From: Candidatus Aenigmatarchaeota archaeon
GTDB taxonomy: Archaea > Aenigmatarchaeota > Aenigmatarchaeia > QMZP01
Direction: 5' to 3'
NCBI GenBank assembly: GCA_030672885.1
Contig: DAOVFN010000003.1
Span: 1 to 15,123, forward strand
DNA length: 15,123 nt
Shown: piece after piece, positions 1-6,986 of the stretch
Layout of the letters: each line of letters begins with the position of its first letter
How positions within the stretch are numbered: position 1 is the first letter of the stretch
Translations under genes and position numbers: made by a program
Notes under the pieces: model-generated
What the model was told of the DNA's origin: nothing
The model's input: the letters and a program-made list of their open reading frames with translations, nothing else
Databases searched by the model: none

Positions 1-2
1 CC

Positions 3-299
3 GGGGCCAGGATTGTTGTAGGAAGGAACGAGAAGGATAACCTGGCACTGATGGTGCTGGCAAGGAAGATGGGAATGGCAAGGCTTGAGGTGGCGGGCCA
101 TCCCGGACCGCTCACCGTGGTTCTGCCTAGAGGGAGGCCGGACAGGAGGGTCCTGGAAGCAGCGGCCCGGCTCACTGCAAGGTATTCCGATGCCCCAGGA
201 AGGGGCGCGGTAAGGGTTGAGGCAATGTATGGAAGGTCAAGAACAATCATGGAAGTCCGGGCCATGCCAAAAGGGATGCTTGAAGACATGAGGGCCTGA
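3..299 (+). CDS. C-terminal fragment of a probable tRNA-modification protein (NFACT-R-like RNA-binding region)
   Basis: The reading frame is open from the window edge to a TGA at 297-299, so this is the 3' end of a longer gene whose start lies outside. The visible part begins GARIVVGRNEKDN and continues with a segment around LEVAGHPGPLTVVL, then a basic C-terminus. The VVGRNEKDN...L...GHPGP pattern resembles, from memory, the small NFACT-R-type RNA-binding domain that ends some archaeal PP-loop proteins annotated as tRNA thiouridylases or 4-thiouridine synthases. The catalytic PP-loop would be upstream and cannot be seen, so the enzymatic role is inference. An ATG at 51 is internal to this domain and is unlikely to be a real start. 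The downstream gene has its own TATA box, so the two are probably transcribed separately. Confidence 0.55.
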   Translation, partial: GARIVVGRNEKDNLALMVLARKMGMARLEVAGHPGPLTVVLPRGRPDRRVLEAAARLTARYSDAPGRGAVRVEAMYGRSRTIMEVRAMPKGMLEDMRA

Positions 300-310
300 G
301 TTCTGCCGGG

Positions 311-319
311 ATTTATATA
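311..319 (+). promoter_or_regulatory. TATA box of the R15P isomerase gene
   Basis: ATTTATATA matches the archaeal TATA consensus. It sits about 29 nt upstream of the ATG at 345, which places the expected transcription start only a few bases before that codon and favours a leaderless mRNA starting at 345 rather than at the in-frame ATG at 327. Confidence 0.6.
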
Positions 320-344
320 GTGGCTAATGCTAATTATAAATTAT

Positions 345-1250
345 ATGTCGTCATTGCTGCCCGAGGTCAGGAGAATCATATCTGACATCAAGGCCCTGAA
401 GATACAGGGCGCCACAAGGATTGCTGGTTCTGGAGTGAGGTGCATAGAGGTGACGGCCAGGAAGAGCAAGGCCAAGTCAAGGGTAGTGTTCATAGCCGAA
501 CTCCATAACCTGAATGAGAAGCTGGCGGGTGCAAGGCCCACAGAGCCCGCCCTAAGGAACGCAATCAAGTCCATCTTTCTGAGAGTCCAGATATATGAGG
601 ATTTCGATACGATAAAGCGCTACACGGTCCAGGTGTGCAGGAACTACATCAAGGAACTCAGAAGCATGATAAACAAGATAGCAGACATAGGTTCCAACCA
701 GATAAATGACGGTGAGAAGATTCTCACACACTGCCACTCAGAGCATGTGATAGCGATACTGAGAGTAGCCAAGAAGCAGGGCAAGGGATTCGAGGTGTAT
801 GTAACAGAGACCCGGCCCAGATACCAGGGAATCATAACAGCCAAGAAGCTTCTCAGTTCCGGGATAAAGGTCACCTACTGCATAGATGCCGCCGTGGGCT
901 ATATCATGAGGGACATAACCAAAGTCATGGTGGGGTGTGACGCGATACTGGCCGACGGTTCAATCGTAAACAAGGTGGGGACGTTTCCCATAGCTGTGGT
1001 GGCCAACAAGTTCGGAATACCCGTGGTGGTGGCCGGGGGAACCTATAAGTTCGATGCCCAGACCATTCTGGGACAGCCCGAGCCCATAGAGCACAGGGAG
1101 CCCTCAGAGGTGATAGGTCCCAGGGTCATACCCAAGGCCACGGTGATAAACCCGGCCTTTGATGTCACTCCTGCGGAATACGTGCACAGCCTGGTCACAG
1201 AGAAGGGTATTACCAAACCTGAATGGGTCAGGGAACTGGCTGAGATTTAG
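345..1250 (+). CDS. Ribose-1,5-bisphosphate isomerase (eIF2B alpha/MtnA superfamily)
   Basis: This 301-residue protein belongs to the eIF2B-alpha/MtnA/R15P isomerase superfamily. R15P isomerase converts ribose 1,5-bisphosphate to ribulose 1,5-bisphosphate, feeding form III RuBisCO in archaeal AMP salvage. Visible signatures are an N-terminal IQGATRIAGSG segment (about 20-30), ILTHCHS with Cys130, VTETRPRYQG (about 153-162), GCDAI with Asp199, NKVGT (about 209-213), and INPAFDVTPAEYV near the end. Cys130 and Asp199 correspond, with a constant offset of three, to the catalytic Cys133 and Asp202 reported for the Thermococcus kodakarensis enzyme. This favours R15P isomerase over an aIF2B regulatory subunit, which lacks that pair. 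I chose ATG 345 because of the TATA box at 311-319; ATG 327 would add six residues. RuBisCO and AMP phosphorylase are not in the window. Confidence 0.85.
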   Translation: MSSLLPEVRRIISDIKALKIQGATRIAGSGVRCIEVTARKSKAKSRVVFIAELHNLNEKLAGARPTEPALRNAIKSIFLRVQIYEDFDTIKRYTVQVCRNYIKELRSMINKIADIGSNQINDGEKILTHCHSEHVIAILRVAKKQGKGFEVYVTETRPRYQGIITAKKLLSSGIKVTYCIDAAVGYIMRDITKVMVGCDAILADGSIVNKVGTFPIAVVANKFGIPVVVAGGTYKFDAQTILGQPEPIEHREPSEVIGPRVIPKATVINPAFDVTPAEYVHSLVTEKGITKPEWVRELAEI

Positions 1251-1271
1251 TTCATTTCTGGAAGAGTTTGC

Positions 1272-1346
1272 ATGTTGCTTACTTGCTTGTGCCCGCCAGG
1301 GTGCATGTGCCCGCTAGGGTGCATGTGTCCAGAAGGATGCCCGTAA
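1272..1346 (+). CDS. Possible 24-residue cysteine-repeat peptide
   Basis: A short ATG-to-TAA frame lies 21 nt after the isomerase stop. It encodes seven cysteines in a hexapeptide repeat, CPPGCM, CPLGCM, then CPEGC. The third unit differs from the second by TGC/TGT, CCG/CCA and GGG/GGA, all silent. The only amino-acid change is at the variable third position (P, L, E), a pattern expected of coding sequence. A weak purine-rich stretch (GGAAGAG, about 1260-1266) precedes the ATG. A fourth partial unit runs past the stop, with the TAA at the variable position. It could be a small metal-binding or redox peptide co-transcribed with the isomerase, or just a young DNA tandem repeat. No function is claimed. 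Confidence 0.3.
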   Translation: MLLTCLCPPGCMCPLGCMCPEGCP

Positions 1347-1355
1347 GGGTGCAGA
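1290..1355 (+). repeat. Short tandem repeat, 18-bp unit
   Basis: Two near-identical 18-bp units (TGCCCGCCAGGGTGCATG and the same with CT for CC, at 1290-1307 and 1308-1325) are followed by a divergent copy at 1326 and a further copy offset by 12 bp at 1338-1355. The unit length is a multiple of three and maintains the CPxGCM peptide in the small ORF. Confidence 0.7.
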
Positions 1356-1359
1356 AGTC

Positions 1360-1398
1360 GGAAGCTACCCCGAACGGAGTGAGTGGGTAGCTCCTTTT
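1360..1398 (+). terminator. Hairpin followed by T-run downstream of the isomerase gene
   Basis: GCTACCC (1364-1370) pairs with GGGTAGC (1385-1391) around a 14-nt loop. The stem can extend by GGA/TCC across one bulged A, and TTTT follows at 1395-1398. Its position between convergent genes suits a terminator for the plus-strand transcript. Confidence 0.5.
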
Positions 1399-1404
1399 GG
1401 CTCC

Positions 1405-1425
1405 AGCCTCTTTTGAAAAGAGGCT
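1405..1425. terminator. Perfect 10-bp inverted repeat at the 3' end of the HerA-like gene
   Basis: AGCCTCTTTT and AAAAGAGGCT form a perfect inverted repeat around a single central G. The symmetrical A/T core gives a T-run on either strand, so the element could stop transcription from both converging genes. It overlaps the first base of the minus-strand gene's stop codon position. Confidence 0.45.
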
Positions 1426-2858
1426 TACATGAAGCCCTCGGCGTCCTTTATCTTCTGCCTGACCCTTTTATGGTATTCCGCAGCCGCCTGCTCGAGGGGC
1501 AGGCCCTTGTCCGAGGCCCTGGATTTCCTGCTGCGTATCCGGACAAAGAGCGGGGAGTTGACTGCCTCGCCCACGATGAGGCCCGTTCCCACAGGAAGGC
1601 TGGATATCTGCTTGAGCACAGGGCTTGTGATGCCCTCCGATGACTTGCCTATGTGGTCGAGGTCATACGGGTTTGTCACCCTGAGTATGATATGTGTGTT
1701 GCACTGGCTCAGGACCGTGGTGGCGAGCTGTATGGGCCTCTGGGATATCAGGCAGAGAGAGGCATGGAACTTCCTGCCTTCCCTGGCCATGGTGGTCAGG
1801 ATTCCGCGGGATATGGCACTCTCTTTGCTGGCCTGCTCGGGCACGAACTGGTGCGCCTCCTCCACTACAAGCATATAGGGCGGAATCATGCCGTTCCTTC
1901 GTATGTTGAAGAGCTTCCTGGCGATATAGGCCGCTACAATCTGCTTCTTTCTCAGGTTCGTGGTGCCTGAAAGGTCTATCACAGAGAGCCCGCCCTGCCT
2001 GACCAGCTCGTTCATCGGGGGATAGTCGGACACCCCGAAGAGGCCGCTCATGCGGAGCTCCTCAAGGACCGAGATAAGGACGTCCCTTGTGGCAACCTTG
2101 ATGTCGTCGCTCTCCTCCACCATATCAATGAGGTCGGACACGCCATAGGCCTTGCCCCTGATACTCCTCATGAGCTTCATGATCTCCCTGAGCTGGACAT
2201 GGGAGAGGTTTGGCATGAACTCGCCGAGCTGGTATGGAGAGAGGTTCGAGAGCCCTATCTGCACCTCGCTTACAGGGAATATCCGTGTCTGGGAAGAGAA
2301 TACAGGGTCCCTGGAAAAGGAGGAGTACTCGCCGTGGGTGTCAAGAATAACTGTAGCTATCTGGCCCTGCTCGGGCTTCCTGGAGAGGAGTTCCTCCATG
2401 AGGACGCCTGTAAGATAGGACTTGCCTGCGCCTGATATGGCAAGAATGGCCAGGTGCTTCTGGAGCAGCCTCGTGAGGTTTATCCTGACATCTGTGTCGT
2501 GGTGGGGTATGCTCCCCAGGTAGAGGCCTGACTCGTCAAGCCCAAAGAAGCTGGCCAGGACTTCGTTCTCTGGCTCAACCACAATGGTTCCCGGAGATGG
2601 GGGAAACAGGCACTCGCCGAATCCCGGGCCCTTGTAAACGCCGACTGCGCTGATGTCGGCAACCAGGTATTCCCAGTCAGAGACAGGGAATATGTCATCC
2701 ATGGGCTTCCCTGAAGACTGGTATTCCTTGACGGATTCGGGACGCATGAAATAGCGATTGGTCTTGTACACATCAGCCACGCGGCCGATAAGCCTGCCCT
2801 CTTCGGTCTTGAGCTGGACGAACTGGCCCCTTCTGACAATGGTATCCTTGTTTATCAC
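1425..2858 (-). CDS. HerA/DUF87-family P-loop ATPase
   Basis: This 477-residue protein is a HerA-type AAA-like DNA translocase or helicase of the FtsK-HerA superfamily. The N-terminal about 115 residues form a beta-rich region consistent with a HAS barrel. Walker A is ISGAGKSYL (141-149, Lys146). ILDTHGEY (171-178) follows, as is typical of HerA. Walker B is MLVVEEAHQF (329-338, Glu333/Glu334), and a SQRP motif (372-375) precedes the C-terminal region. Characterised HerA proteins form hexamers that work with the NurA nuclease and Mre11-Rad50 in DNA end resection; none of these partners is nearby, so this may be a HerA paralogue with another partner. The start is a GTG, supported by a strong Shine-Dalgarno site eight bases upstream. 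The gene appears to follow a 38-codon small ORF on the same transcript. Confidence 0.85.
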   Translation of the reverse strand: MINKDTIVRRGQFVQLKTEEGRLIGRVADVYKTNRYFMRPESVKEYQSSGKPMDDIFPVSDWEYLVADISAVGVYKGPGFGECLFPPSPGTIVVEPENEVLASFFGLDESGLYLGSIPHHDTDVRINLTRLLQKHLAILAISGAGKSYLTGVLMEELLSRKPEQGQIATVILDTHGEYSSFSRDPVFSSQTRIFPVSEVQIGLSNLSPYQLGEFMPNLSHVQLREIMKLMRSIRGKAYGVSDLIDMVEESDDIKVATRDVLISVLEELRMSGLFGVSDYPPMNELVRQGGLSVIDLSGTTNLRKKQIVAAYIARKLFNIRRNGMIPPYMLVVEEAHQFVPEQASKESAISRGILTTMAREGRKFHASLCLISQRPIQLATTVLSQCNTHIILRVTNPYDLDHIGKSSEGITSPVLKQISSLPVGTGLIVGEAVNSPLFVRIRSRKSRASDKGLPLEQAAAEYHKRVRQKIKDAEGFM

Positions 2859-2866
2859 GAATGAGA

Positions 2867-2873
2867 ACCTCCT
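2867..2873 (-). promoter_or_regulatory. Strong Shine-Dalgarno site of the HerA-like gene
   Basis: On the minus strand AGGAGGT lies eight bases before the GTG at 2858. It is the best ribosome-binding site in the window and fixes this GTG as the start. It fits translation from an internal position of a longer mRNA. Confidence 0.8.
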
Positions 2874-2885
2874 GGTTGAGGGGCC

Positions 2886-3002
2886 CTAGATGCTGGATAT
2901 CACGGTTCCCAGATGCGTGCTGTCCCGGGATGCCTGCCCGTTCCCGTGTGCCGGTGATGTGCTGTCGGGGATGGTTTCTGGCAGCTCCTGTTTGCTCTGC
3001 AT
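2886..3002 (-). CDS. Small 38-residue ORF upstream of the HerA-like gene, apparently leaderless
   Basis: An ATG at 3002 opens a 38-codon frame ending in TAG at 2886-2888. The ATG lies about 24 nt downstream of a TATA-like element (3019-3030), the same spacing seen at other leaderless genes in this window. The stop is 12 nt before the AGGAGGT site of the HerA-like gene, so the two would share one mRNA. The product (begins MQSKQELPETIPDS, ends LGTVISSI) is polar, Ser/Pro/Gly-rich, and has no membrane segment or cysteine. It could be a genuine small protein or a leader ORF that couples to HerA translation. I recognise no family. Confidence 0.4.
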   Translation of the reverse strand: MQSKQELPETIPDSTSPAHGNGQASRDSTHLGTVISSI

Positions 3003-3018
3003 GGATAATTATTGGTGG

Positions 3019-3030
3019 AAAATTATAAGA
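3019..3030 (-). promoter_or_regulatory. TATA box of the small-ORF/HerA transcript
   Basis: On the minus strand TCTTATAATTTT is the clearest TATA-like element between the GNAT gene and the HerA-like gene. Its centre is about 24 nt before the ATG at 3002. Confidence 0.5.
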
Positions 3031-3057
3031 AACCATACATGGCAATATCGGTACGGG

Positions 3058-3615
3058 CTATCTGATGAGCTTTATCGCGCTGTTTATAGTGTCCACGTCA
3101 GAGCCCGTCTTTATCTCATAGCCATGTTTCGTAAAGAAAGCAGATTGACCATACTCCCTTGAGGACTCCCATCCAGAATAGAAACCATCGAACCCTTCCA
3201 TGTCAGATTCCATGCGATTCAAGAGCTTGCTGGCCACACCCATCCCCATGTATTTCGGATGCACTGATACATGGAAGTCTACCAGGCGTGAAGGGCCGCT
3301 GCGCTGCTCAGGTCTTGCATTCCTTACGTCTTCAATCCATATGCCCCCAAGGACATTGTTGTCGGCCTTGGCTATGTAGTAGGGTCTCTTGAGGAAGAGC
3401 CTTCTCTCCTCCATATCACCTGAGTCAGAGAGCACTGCTCCCTCATTGGTGTAGACTCTCCAGAACATGAAGGTGTCACGGTCAAAAAAGGGATGCTCAT
3501 CCAGTATCCAGGCACTTCTTTCGGGGGAGGTGCTGACGTGCCGGAGTGCGTCATAAGTGATTATGTCAAGCTCCCCGCAATTATCTGTTGATGTTATTAT
3601 GTAATTGCTCTTCAT
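3058..3615 (-). CDS. GNAT-family N-acetyltransferase
   Basis: This 185-residue protein has the GNAT fold signature. Motif A is the strand VDFHVSVHP followed by the acetyl-CoA pyrophosphate-binding turn KYMGMGVASKLL (about 112-132). Motif B is SAFFTKHGYE (about 158-167), the usual C-terminal F-x-K-x-G-F/Y element. The preceding strand (about 79-95, YYIAKADNNVLGGIWIED) fits the central sheet. The acceptor substrate cannot be told from sequence. A TTG at 3633 would extend it by six codons, but the ATG at 3615 lies about 28 nt after the minus-strand TATA centre, so I chose it as a leaderless start. The gene is divergent from the MopE-repeat protein and upstream of the HerA transcript, which has its own promoter. 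Confidence 0.8.
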   Translation of the reverse strand: MKSNYIITSTDNCGELDIITYDALRHVSTSPERSAWILDEHPFFDRDTFMFWRVYTNEGAVLSDSGDMEERRLFLKRPYYIAKADNNVLGGIWIEDVRNARPEQRSGPSRLVDFHVSVHPKYMGMGVASKLLNRMESDMEGFDGFYSGWESSREYGQSAFFTKHGYEIKTGSDVDTINSAIKLIR

Positions 3616-3638
3616 CTGTCTTATTGGTTGCAACGAAG

Positions 3639-3649
3639 ATTTTAATATA
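3639..3649 (-). promoter_or_regulatory. TATA box of the GNAT gene
   Basis: On the minus strand TATATTAAAAT is centred near 3644, about 28 nt upstream of the ATG at 3615. This predicts an mRNA with essentially no leader. Confidence 0.55.
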
Positions 3650-3687
3650 CGGGTGTCCCCAGAGGCATGCCAGCAGAGGTCACATTC

Positions 3688-3696
3688 ATTTAATAA
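3688..3696 (+). promoter_or_regulatory. TATA box of the MopE-repeat surface protein gene
   Basis: ATTTAATAA is centred about 25 nt before the ATG at 3717. That ATG directly opens a signal peptide, so promoter position and protein N-terminus agree. Confidence 0.6.
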
Positions 3697-3716
3697 CCTC
3701 AGAACAAAGAATAATC

Positions 3717-6146
3717 ATGGCTGTCAAGCATCTGGCATTCTCCATGATAGTTGCAATGGCACTGCTTGCCGGGACAGCCTATGCTGCAGTAAATATCGGT
3801 GTGGAGGGGCCGGGAAGGTCCTATGGCCCGGGAACCGAGTACCTTGATGCCAATCTCAGCGTGGCATATGATGAATTCATTCCCAAGGACACGTCTGTGC
3901 TCCACGTATATTTCGATGATGAGAGCGTCCCCAGAGGGGATGTCAGCCTGGACCGCTACCTCCATGATGAGAGCTATTATACGTTCCTTAACCAGACATT
4001 CGACTACAATGTCACATCCAGTGGCACACTCAGATGGGACCAGTACCCTGAACAGGATTTCGGATACGTTGTCAGTGTGAACGGACTATGCGGAGGCGAC
4101 TGGTGCAACAACAGCGGCATAGACTACTGTGACTGCCCGTCATGCGACCCCGGCGGCCCGCCATATCCCTGCGCATGGTCCATGTCCACAGGCGAGAGGC
4201 AGGGCAGCGTGGACGGCGACCCTGACGACACAGGCCTGAAGTTCATGTACAACGCAAGCAAGGGCGGCATCCCCGGAGATGCGATAGAGGACTCGATTGC
4301 ATGGCATGTGCAGAAGACAGCATCCAGCCCGCAGGAGATTGATGCAACCATGAGGGAGGCGTGCGGCCTCAAGAGCACCCCGGATCCTGTCTATGACGGC
4401 CAGACCGTCTGGACAAATGGATGGATAATCCGATACATCTCAACACCCACAAACCCATGCACAGACTATGTTGGCGGTGAATACGGCTGCAGGGTCACCA
4501 TCATGCCATTTGATGGCAACAGCCTCACGAATGGGTACAGGAGCTCTGGCGGCCCCGATGGGTTCTCCGGAGGGGGCATATACAAGACCAATGAATTTGT
4601 CACAAACGAGTACCAGGCCCGCGGGACAGATGTGGAGTGGAACGGAACCATTGGAGAGATAATACTCAATGACTTTGAATCAGACGCGTATTATATGGCC
4701 GTCTACATACCCCCCAATGGACCCCTGGTATGTGCATATACGAGATACAGTGTCCCCAACTCAAGTGCATGGAATGGCTTCCATGAGATAACAGGGGCAT
4801 CGGCAGGATACCTCAAGCCATACACCCATGCATACGCTCGAAGTTACCTCGATGGCATAGATGAGCTGGCGGCCCCCGACTGCCCCATTCCGGTGCAGCA
4901 CCAGCACAGATGCGACAAGAGCGAGATGACATATGGCGCGGTCAGGACACACGACCCGGGCGATTCTGTTGTGGTCTCTTCTGATTTTGACGGGGAGAGC
5001 CTCAATATCAATGGAACAACCGAGAAGAAGGCATTCCCCGAGGAGTCGTTCAGGGTCGAGTTCTCATTGTTCGATATAATCATATCAGACCTCACCCAGG
5101 AAGCGGGCAATCACACGATGAGGATCGCAATAAGCGACGGAGAAACCACATATGGGGAGGAGTCGTTTTTGATGTTCACGTGCGCTGACGAAGACAGGGA
5201 CGGATACTGCACAGAGGACGGGGACTGCAATGACAACAACCCAAGCCAGAACCCGGGCATGAGCGAGATATGCAATGGCATCGACGATGACTGCGACGGC
5301 CAGATAGATGAGGGCATAGTGCTCATGGGCCAGAACCTGGGAGAGCCATGCAATGACTGGCCCGGAAGCGTGTGCAAGGGCAGCTGGGCGTGCAACTCCA
5401 GCGGAACAGGCCTTGTGTGCCTGCCAGAGAGCGGCATTCATCCCGGGAGCAGGAAAGAGGTATGCAACAACAAGCTGGATGATGACTGCGACGGCAGCAT
5501 TGACGAGCAATATGAGATGGTAGGTGGTGAACAGCAGTCCGCATGCATTGAAGAGGACATATGGTGCATCGAGGGCCAGACAAGGACGTGTGGAGAGTGC
5601 AAGGACGGGAGGAGCTCATGTGTAAATGGCATATGGGGAAGATGTGTGGGAGCAAGGAAGCCCCAGGCCGAGGTATGCAACCGCATAGATGATGACTGTG
5701 ACGGCATAATCGACAATGTCTATGGCAGGGGGTCTGTGGAGGACACGGGATGCCAGTGCTATGCAGGCGGGCGGCCCGTGATTGAGCGCTGCAATGGAAT
5801 CGATGATGACTGTGATGGAGAGATTGATGAAGGGGTAATAGAATGCTGCGATGAAGGCAGCGCAAGAAACTGCGGAATCGATGTCGGGAAATGCAAGTTC
5901 GGAACCCAGACATGTGAGAAGGGCCGGTGGGGCGCGTGCACAGGCGAGGTGCCCCCTGAACTAAATGACCTGTGCTGCAATGGAATCGATGATGACTGTG
6001 ACGGAGAAATTGATGAGGACTGCTCAGGGGTTGTCTGCAATGACTACAACGATACGGGTGTGTTCTATTGGAGCATGGTGGGAATGGGAGTTATGATTCT
6101 CATATGCGTGCTCATCTATACAGAGTTCGTAAAGAAAGAGAAGTGA
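3717..6146 (+). CDS. Secreted, C-terminally anchored surface protein with five MopE-type Asp-rich metal-binding repeats
   Basis: This 809-residue protein has a signal peptide (1-23, MAVKHLAFSMIVAMALLAG then TAYA). A large, Cys-containing extracytoplasmic region with many N-x-S/T sequons (about 24-485) has no family I recognise. An EF-hand-like stretch (DEDRDGYCTEDGDCNDNNP, about 496-514) precedes five repeats of the form CNGIDDDCDGxIDE, with first Cys at 519, 583, 654, 692 and 754. Between them lie Cys-rich spacers such as GKCKFGTQTCEKGRWGAC. These match the putative metal-binding motif of methanotroph copper protein MopE and many myxobacterial surface proteins. A single membrane helix (about 784-803) and a basic VKKEK tail anchor it with the bulk outside. 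Ca2+ or Cu binding, and adhesion or cell-envelope roles, are inference. The frame is open upstream to 3588, but the signal peptide and TATA box set the start at 3717. Confidence 0.85.
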   Translation: MAVKHLAFSMIVAMALLAGTAYAAVNIGVEGPGRSYGPGTEYLDANLSVAYDEFIPKDTSVLHVYFDDESVPRGDVSLDRYLHDESYYTFLNQTFDYNVTSSGTLRWDQYPEQDFGYVVSVNGLCGGDWCNNSGIDYCDCPSCDPGGPPYPCAWSMSTGERQGSVDGDPDDTGLKFMYNASKGGIPGDAIEDSIAWHVQKTASSPQEIDATMREACGLKSTPDPVYDGQTVWTNGWIIRYISTPTNPCTDYVGGEYGCRVTIMPFDGNSLTNGYRSSGGPDGFSGGGIYKTNEFVTNEYQARGTDVEWNGTIGEIILNDFESDAYYMAVYIPPNGPLVCAYTRYSVPNSSAWNGFHEITGASAGYLKPYTHAYARSYLDGIDELAAPDCPIPVQHQHRCDKSEMTYGAVRTHDPGDSVVVSSDFDGESLNINGTTEKKAFPEESFRVEFSLFDIIISDLTQEAGNHTMRIAISDGETTYGEESFLMFTCADEDRDGYCTEDGDCNDNNPSQNPGMSEICNGIDDDCDGQIDEGIVLMGQNLGEPCNDWPGSVCKGSWACNSSGTGLVCLPESGIHPGSRKEVCNNKLDDDCDGSIDEQYEMVGGEQQSACIEEDIWCIEGQTRTCGECKDGRSSCVNGIWGRCVGARKPQAEVCNRIDDDCDGIIDNVYGRGSVEDTGCQCYAGGRPVIERCNGIDDDCDGEIDEGVIECCDEGSARNCGIDVGKCKFGTQTCEKGRWGACTGEVPPELNDLCCNGIDDDCDGEIDEDCSGVVCNDYNDTGVFYWSMVGMGVMILICVLIYTEFVKKEK

Positions 6147-6156
6147 CCGCGCAGGA

Positions 6157-6978
6157 CTAGTAGCCGTTCTCATCAGCGAAGTTTTCGGGTATCTTCTTGC
6201 CAGGCCTTTTGGCAGGGCCTGCGCTTATGATCATGCCGTCCCTGGCTACCATGGTTCTGATTCTGGTTTCCTTTTCTATCCAGGCAGCCTCACGCTCTGC
6301 CACGCCGTTCAGCATCCTCATTCCAAGGTGCTTTATGATAGCCTGGCCTGGTTTGGCCCCGGAAACCAGCTTCCTTGCGCCCTCTGTGTTCATGTGGCCT
6401 GGCCAGGCATCTGTCCTGGGCCTGAGGACGTTCATGATGAGGTAGTCGCAGTCCCCGAAGTGCTTCTCCATGCCGGGAAAGTATTCGCCGTCGCCTGTAT
6501 AGCCTATTCTGAGGTCCTCTCCCTCGAGGACGAATCCCATGCCCTTATCATCCCCGTGTTTCGTCGGGGTTGCCGTGACCCTGACCCTGCCAACCATAAT
6601 AGAGTCACTAGGCTTCATGATATCTATCCTGTCAAGCATCTTGCTGTGGTAACGGTCGAGAATGGGCGGGTGCTCCTTGTTGCCCCTGATGACCATGCTG
6701 TTTGATGCAAAGACACCGTTCTTTTTGGTGACGCCCCTTGTCATGCACTCTATGGCGACAACCGCATCATTGAAATGGTCCTGGTGCCTGTGCGACACCA
6801 GAACGCCTGTGAGGTCGCACAGGTTTACGCCGTGCTCCTTGGCCCTGACCAGGGCTCCCGGGCCAGGGTCGATGTGAATCTTCTCACCATCAAGTTCTAT
6901 GACGAATCCCCCGCTGGCCCTGAGCTGCTTGAGGACGACCCATCTCCCCCCGCCAGTGCCCAGAAACGTAATCTTCAT
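6157..6978 (-). CDS. RNase Z-like metallo-beta-lactamase-fold hydrolase
   Basis: This 273-residue protein has the metallo-beta-lactamase fold. It starts MKITFLGTGGGRW, as in RNase Z-like and phosphodiesterase-like members. The metal-binding motif SHRHQDH (62-68) gives His63, His65, Asp67 and His68, followed by TKHGD (His141), GYTGDGEY (Asp163) and IIKHLGM (His217), so the full dinuclear-site set is present. A GGxx...IDPGPGAL segment (about 36-43) is typical of a conserved archaeal group of unknown substrate. It lacks a clear RNase Z exosite arm, so tRNA 3' processing is only one possibility; cyclic-nucleotide or other phosphodiester cleavage is another. It starts eight bases after the cysS stop and is surely co-transcribed with it. 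It converges on the surface-protein gene with a 10-bp gap. Confidence 0.8.
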   Translation of the reverse strand: MKITFLGTGGGRWVVLKQLRASGGFVIELDGEKIHIDPGPGALVRAKEHGVNLCDLTGVLVSHRHQDHFNDAVVAIECMTRGVTKKNGVFASNSMVIRGNKEHPPILDRYHSKMLDRIDIMKPSDSIMVGRVRVTATPTKHGDDKGMGFVLEGEDLRIGYTGDGEYFPGMEKHFGDCDYLIMNVLRPRTDAWPGHMNTEGARKLVSGAKPGQAIIKHLGMRMLNGVAEREAAWIEKETRIRTMVARDGMIISAGPAKRPGKKIPENFADENGY

Positions 6979-6986
6979 GGAACCAC

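Noticed and set aside
1290..1355. CRISPR-like repeats
   Set aside because: Units of 18 bp are directly tandem without unique spacers.
2890..3162. Plus-strand open frame between HerA and GNAT genes
   Set aside because: It has no promoter at the right distance, no recognisable protein features, and crosses the 3' end of the GNAT gene.
3588..3716. N-terminal extension of the surface protein from 3588
   Set aside because: It overlaps the divergent GNAT gene start and would bury the signal peptide; the TATA box supports ATG 3717.
5323..5913. Ser/His-rich open frame opposite the MopE repeats
   Set aside because: It is a low-complexity shadow of the repeated Asp/Gly/Cys codons on the coding strand; several such frames occur there.
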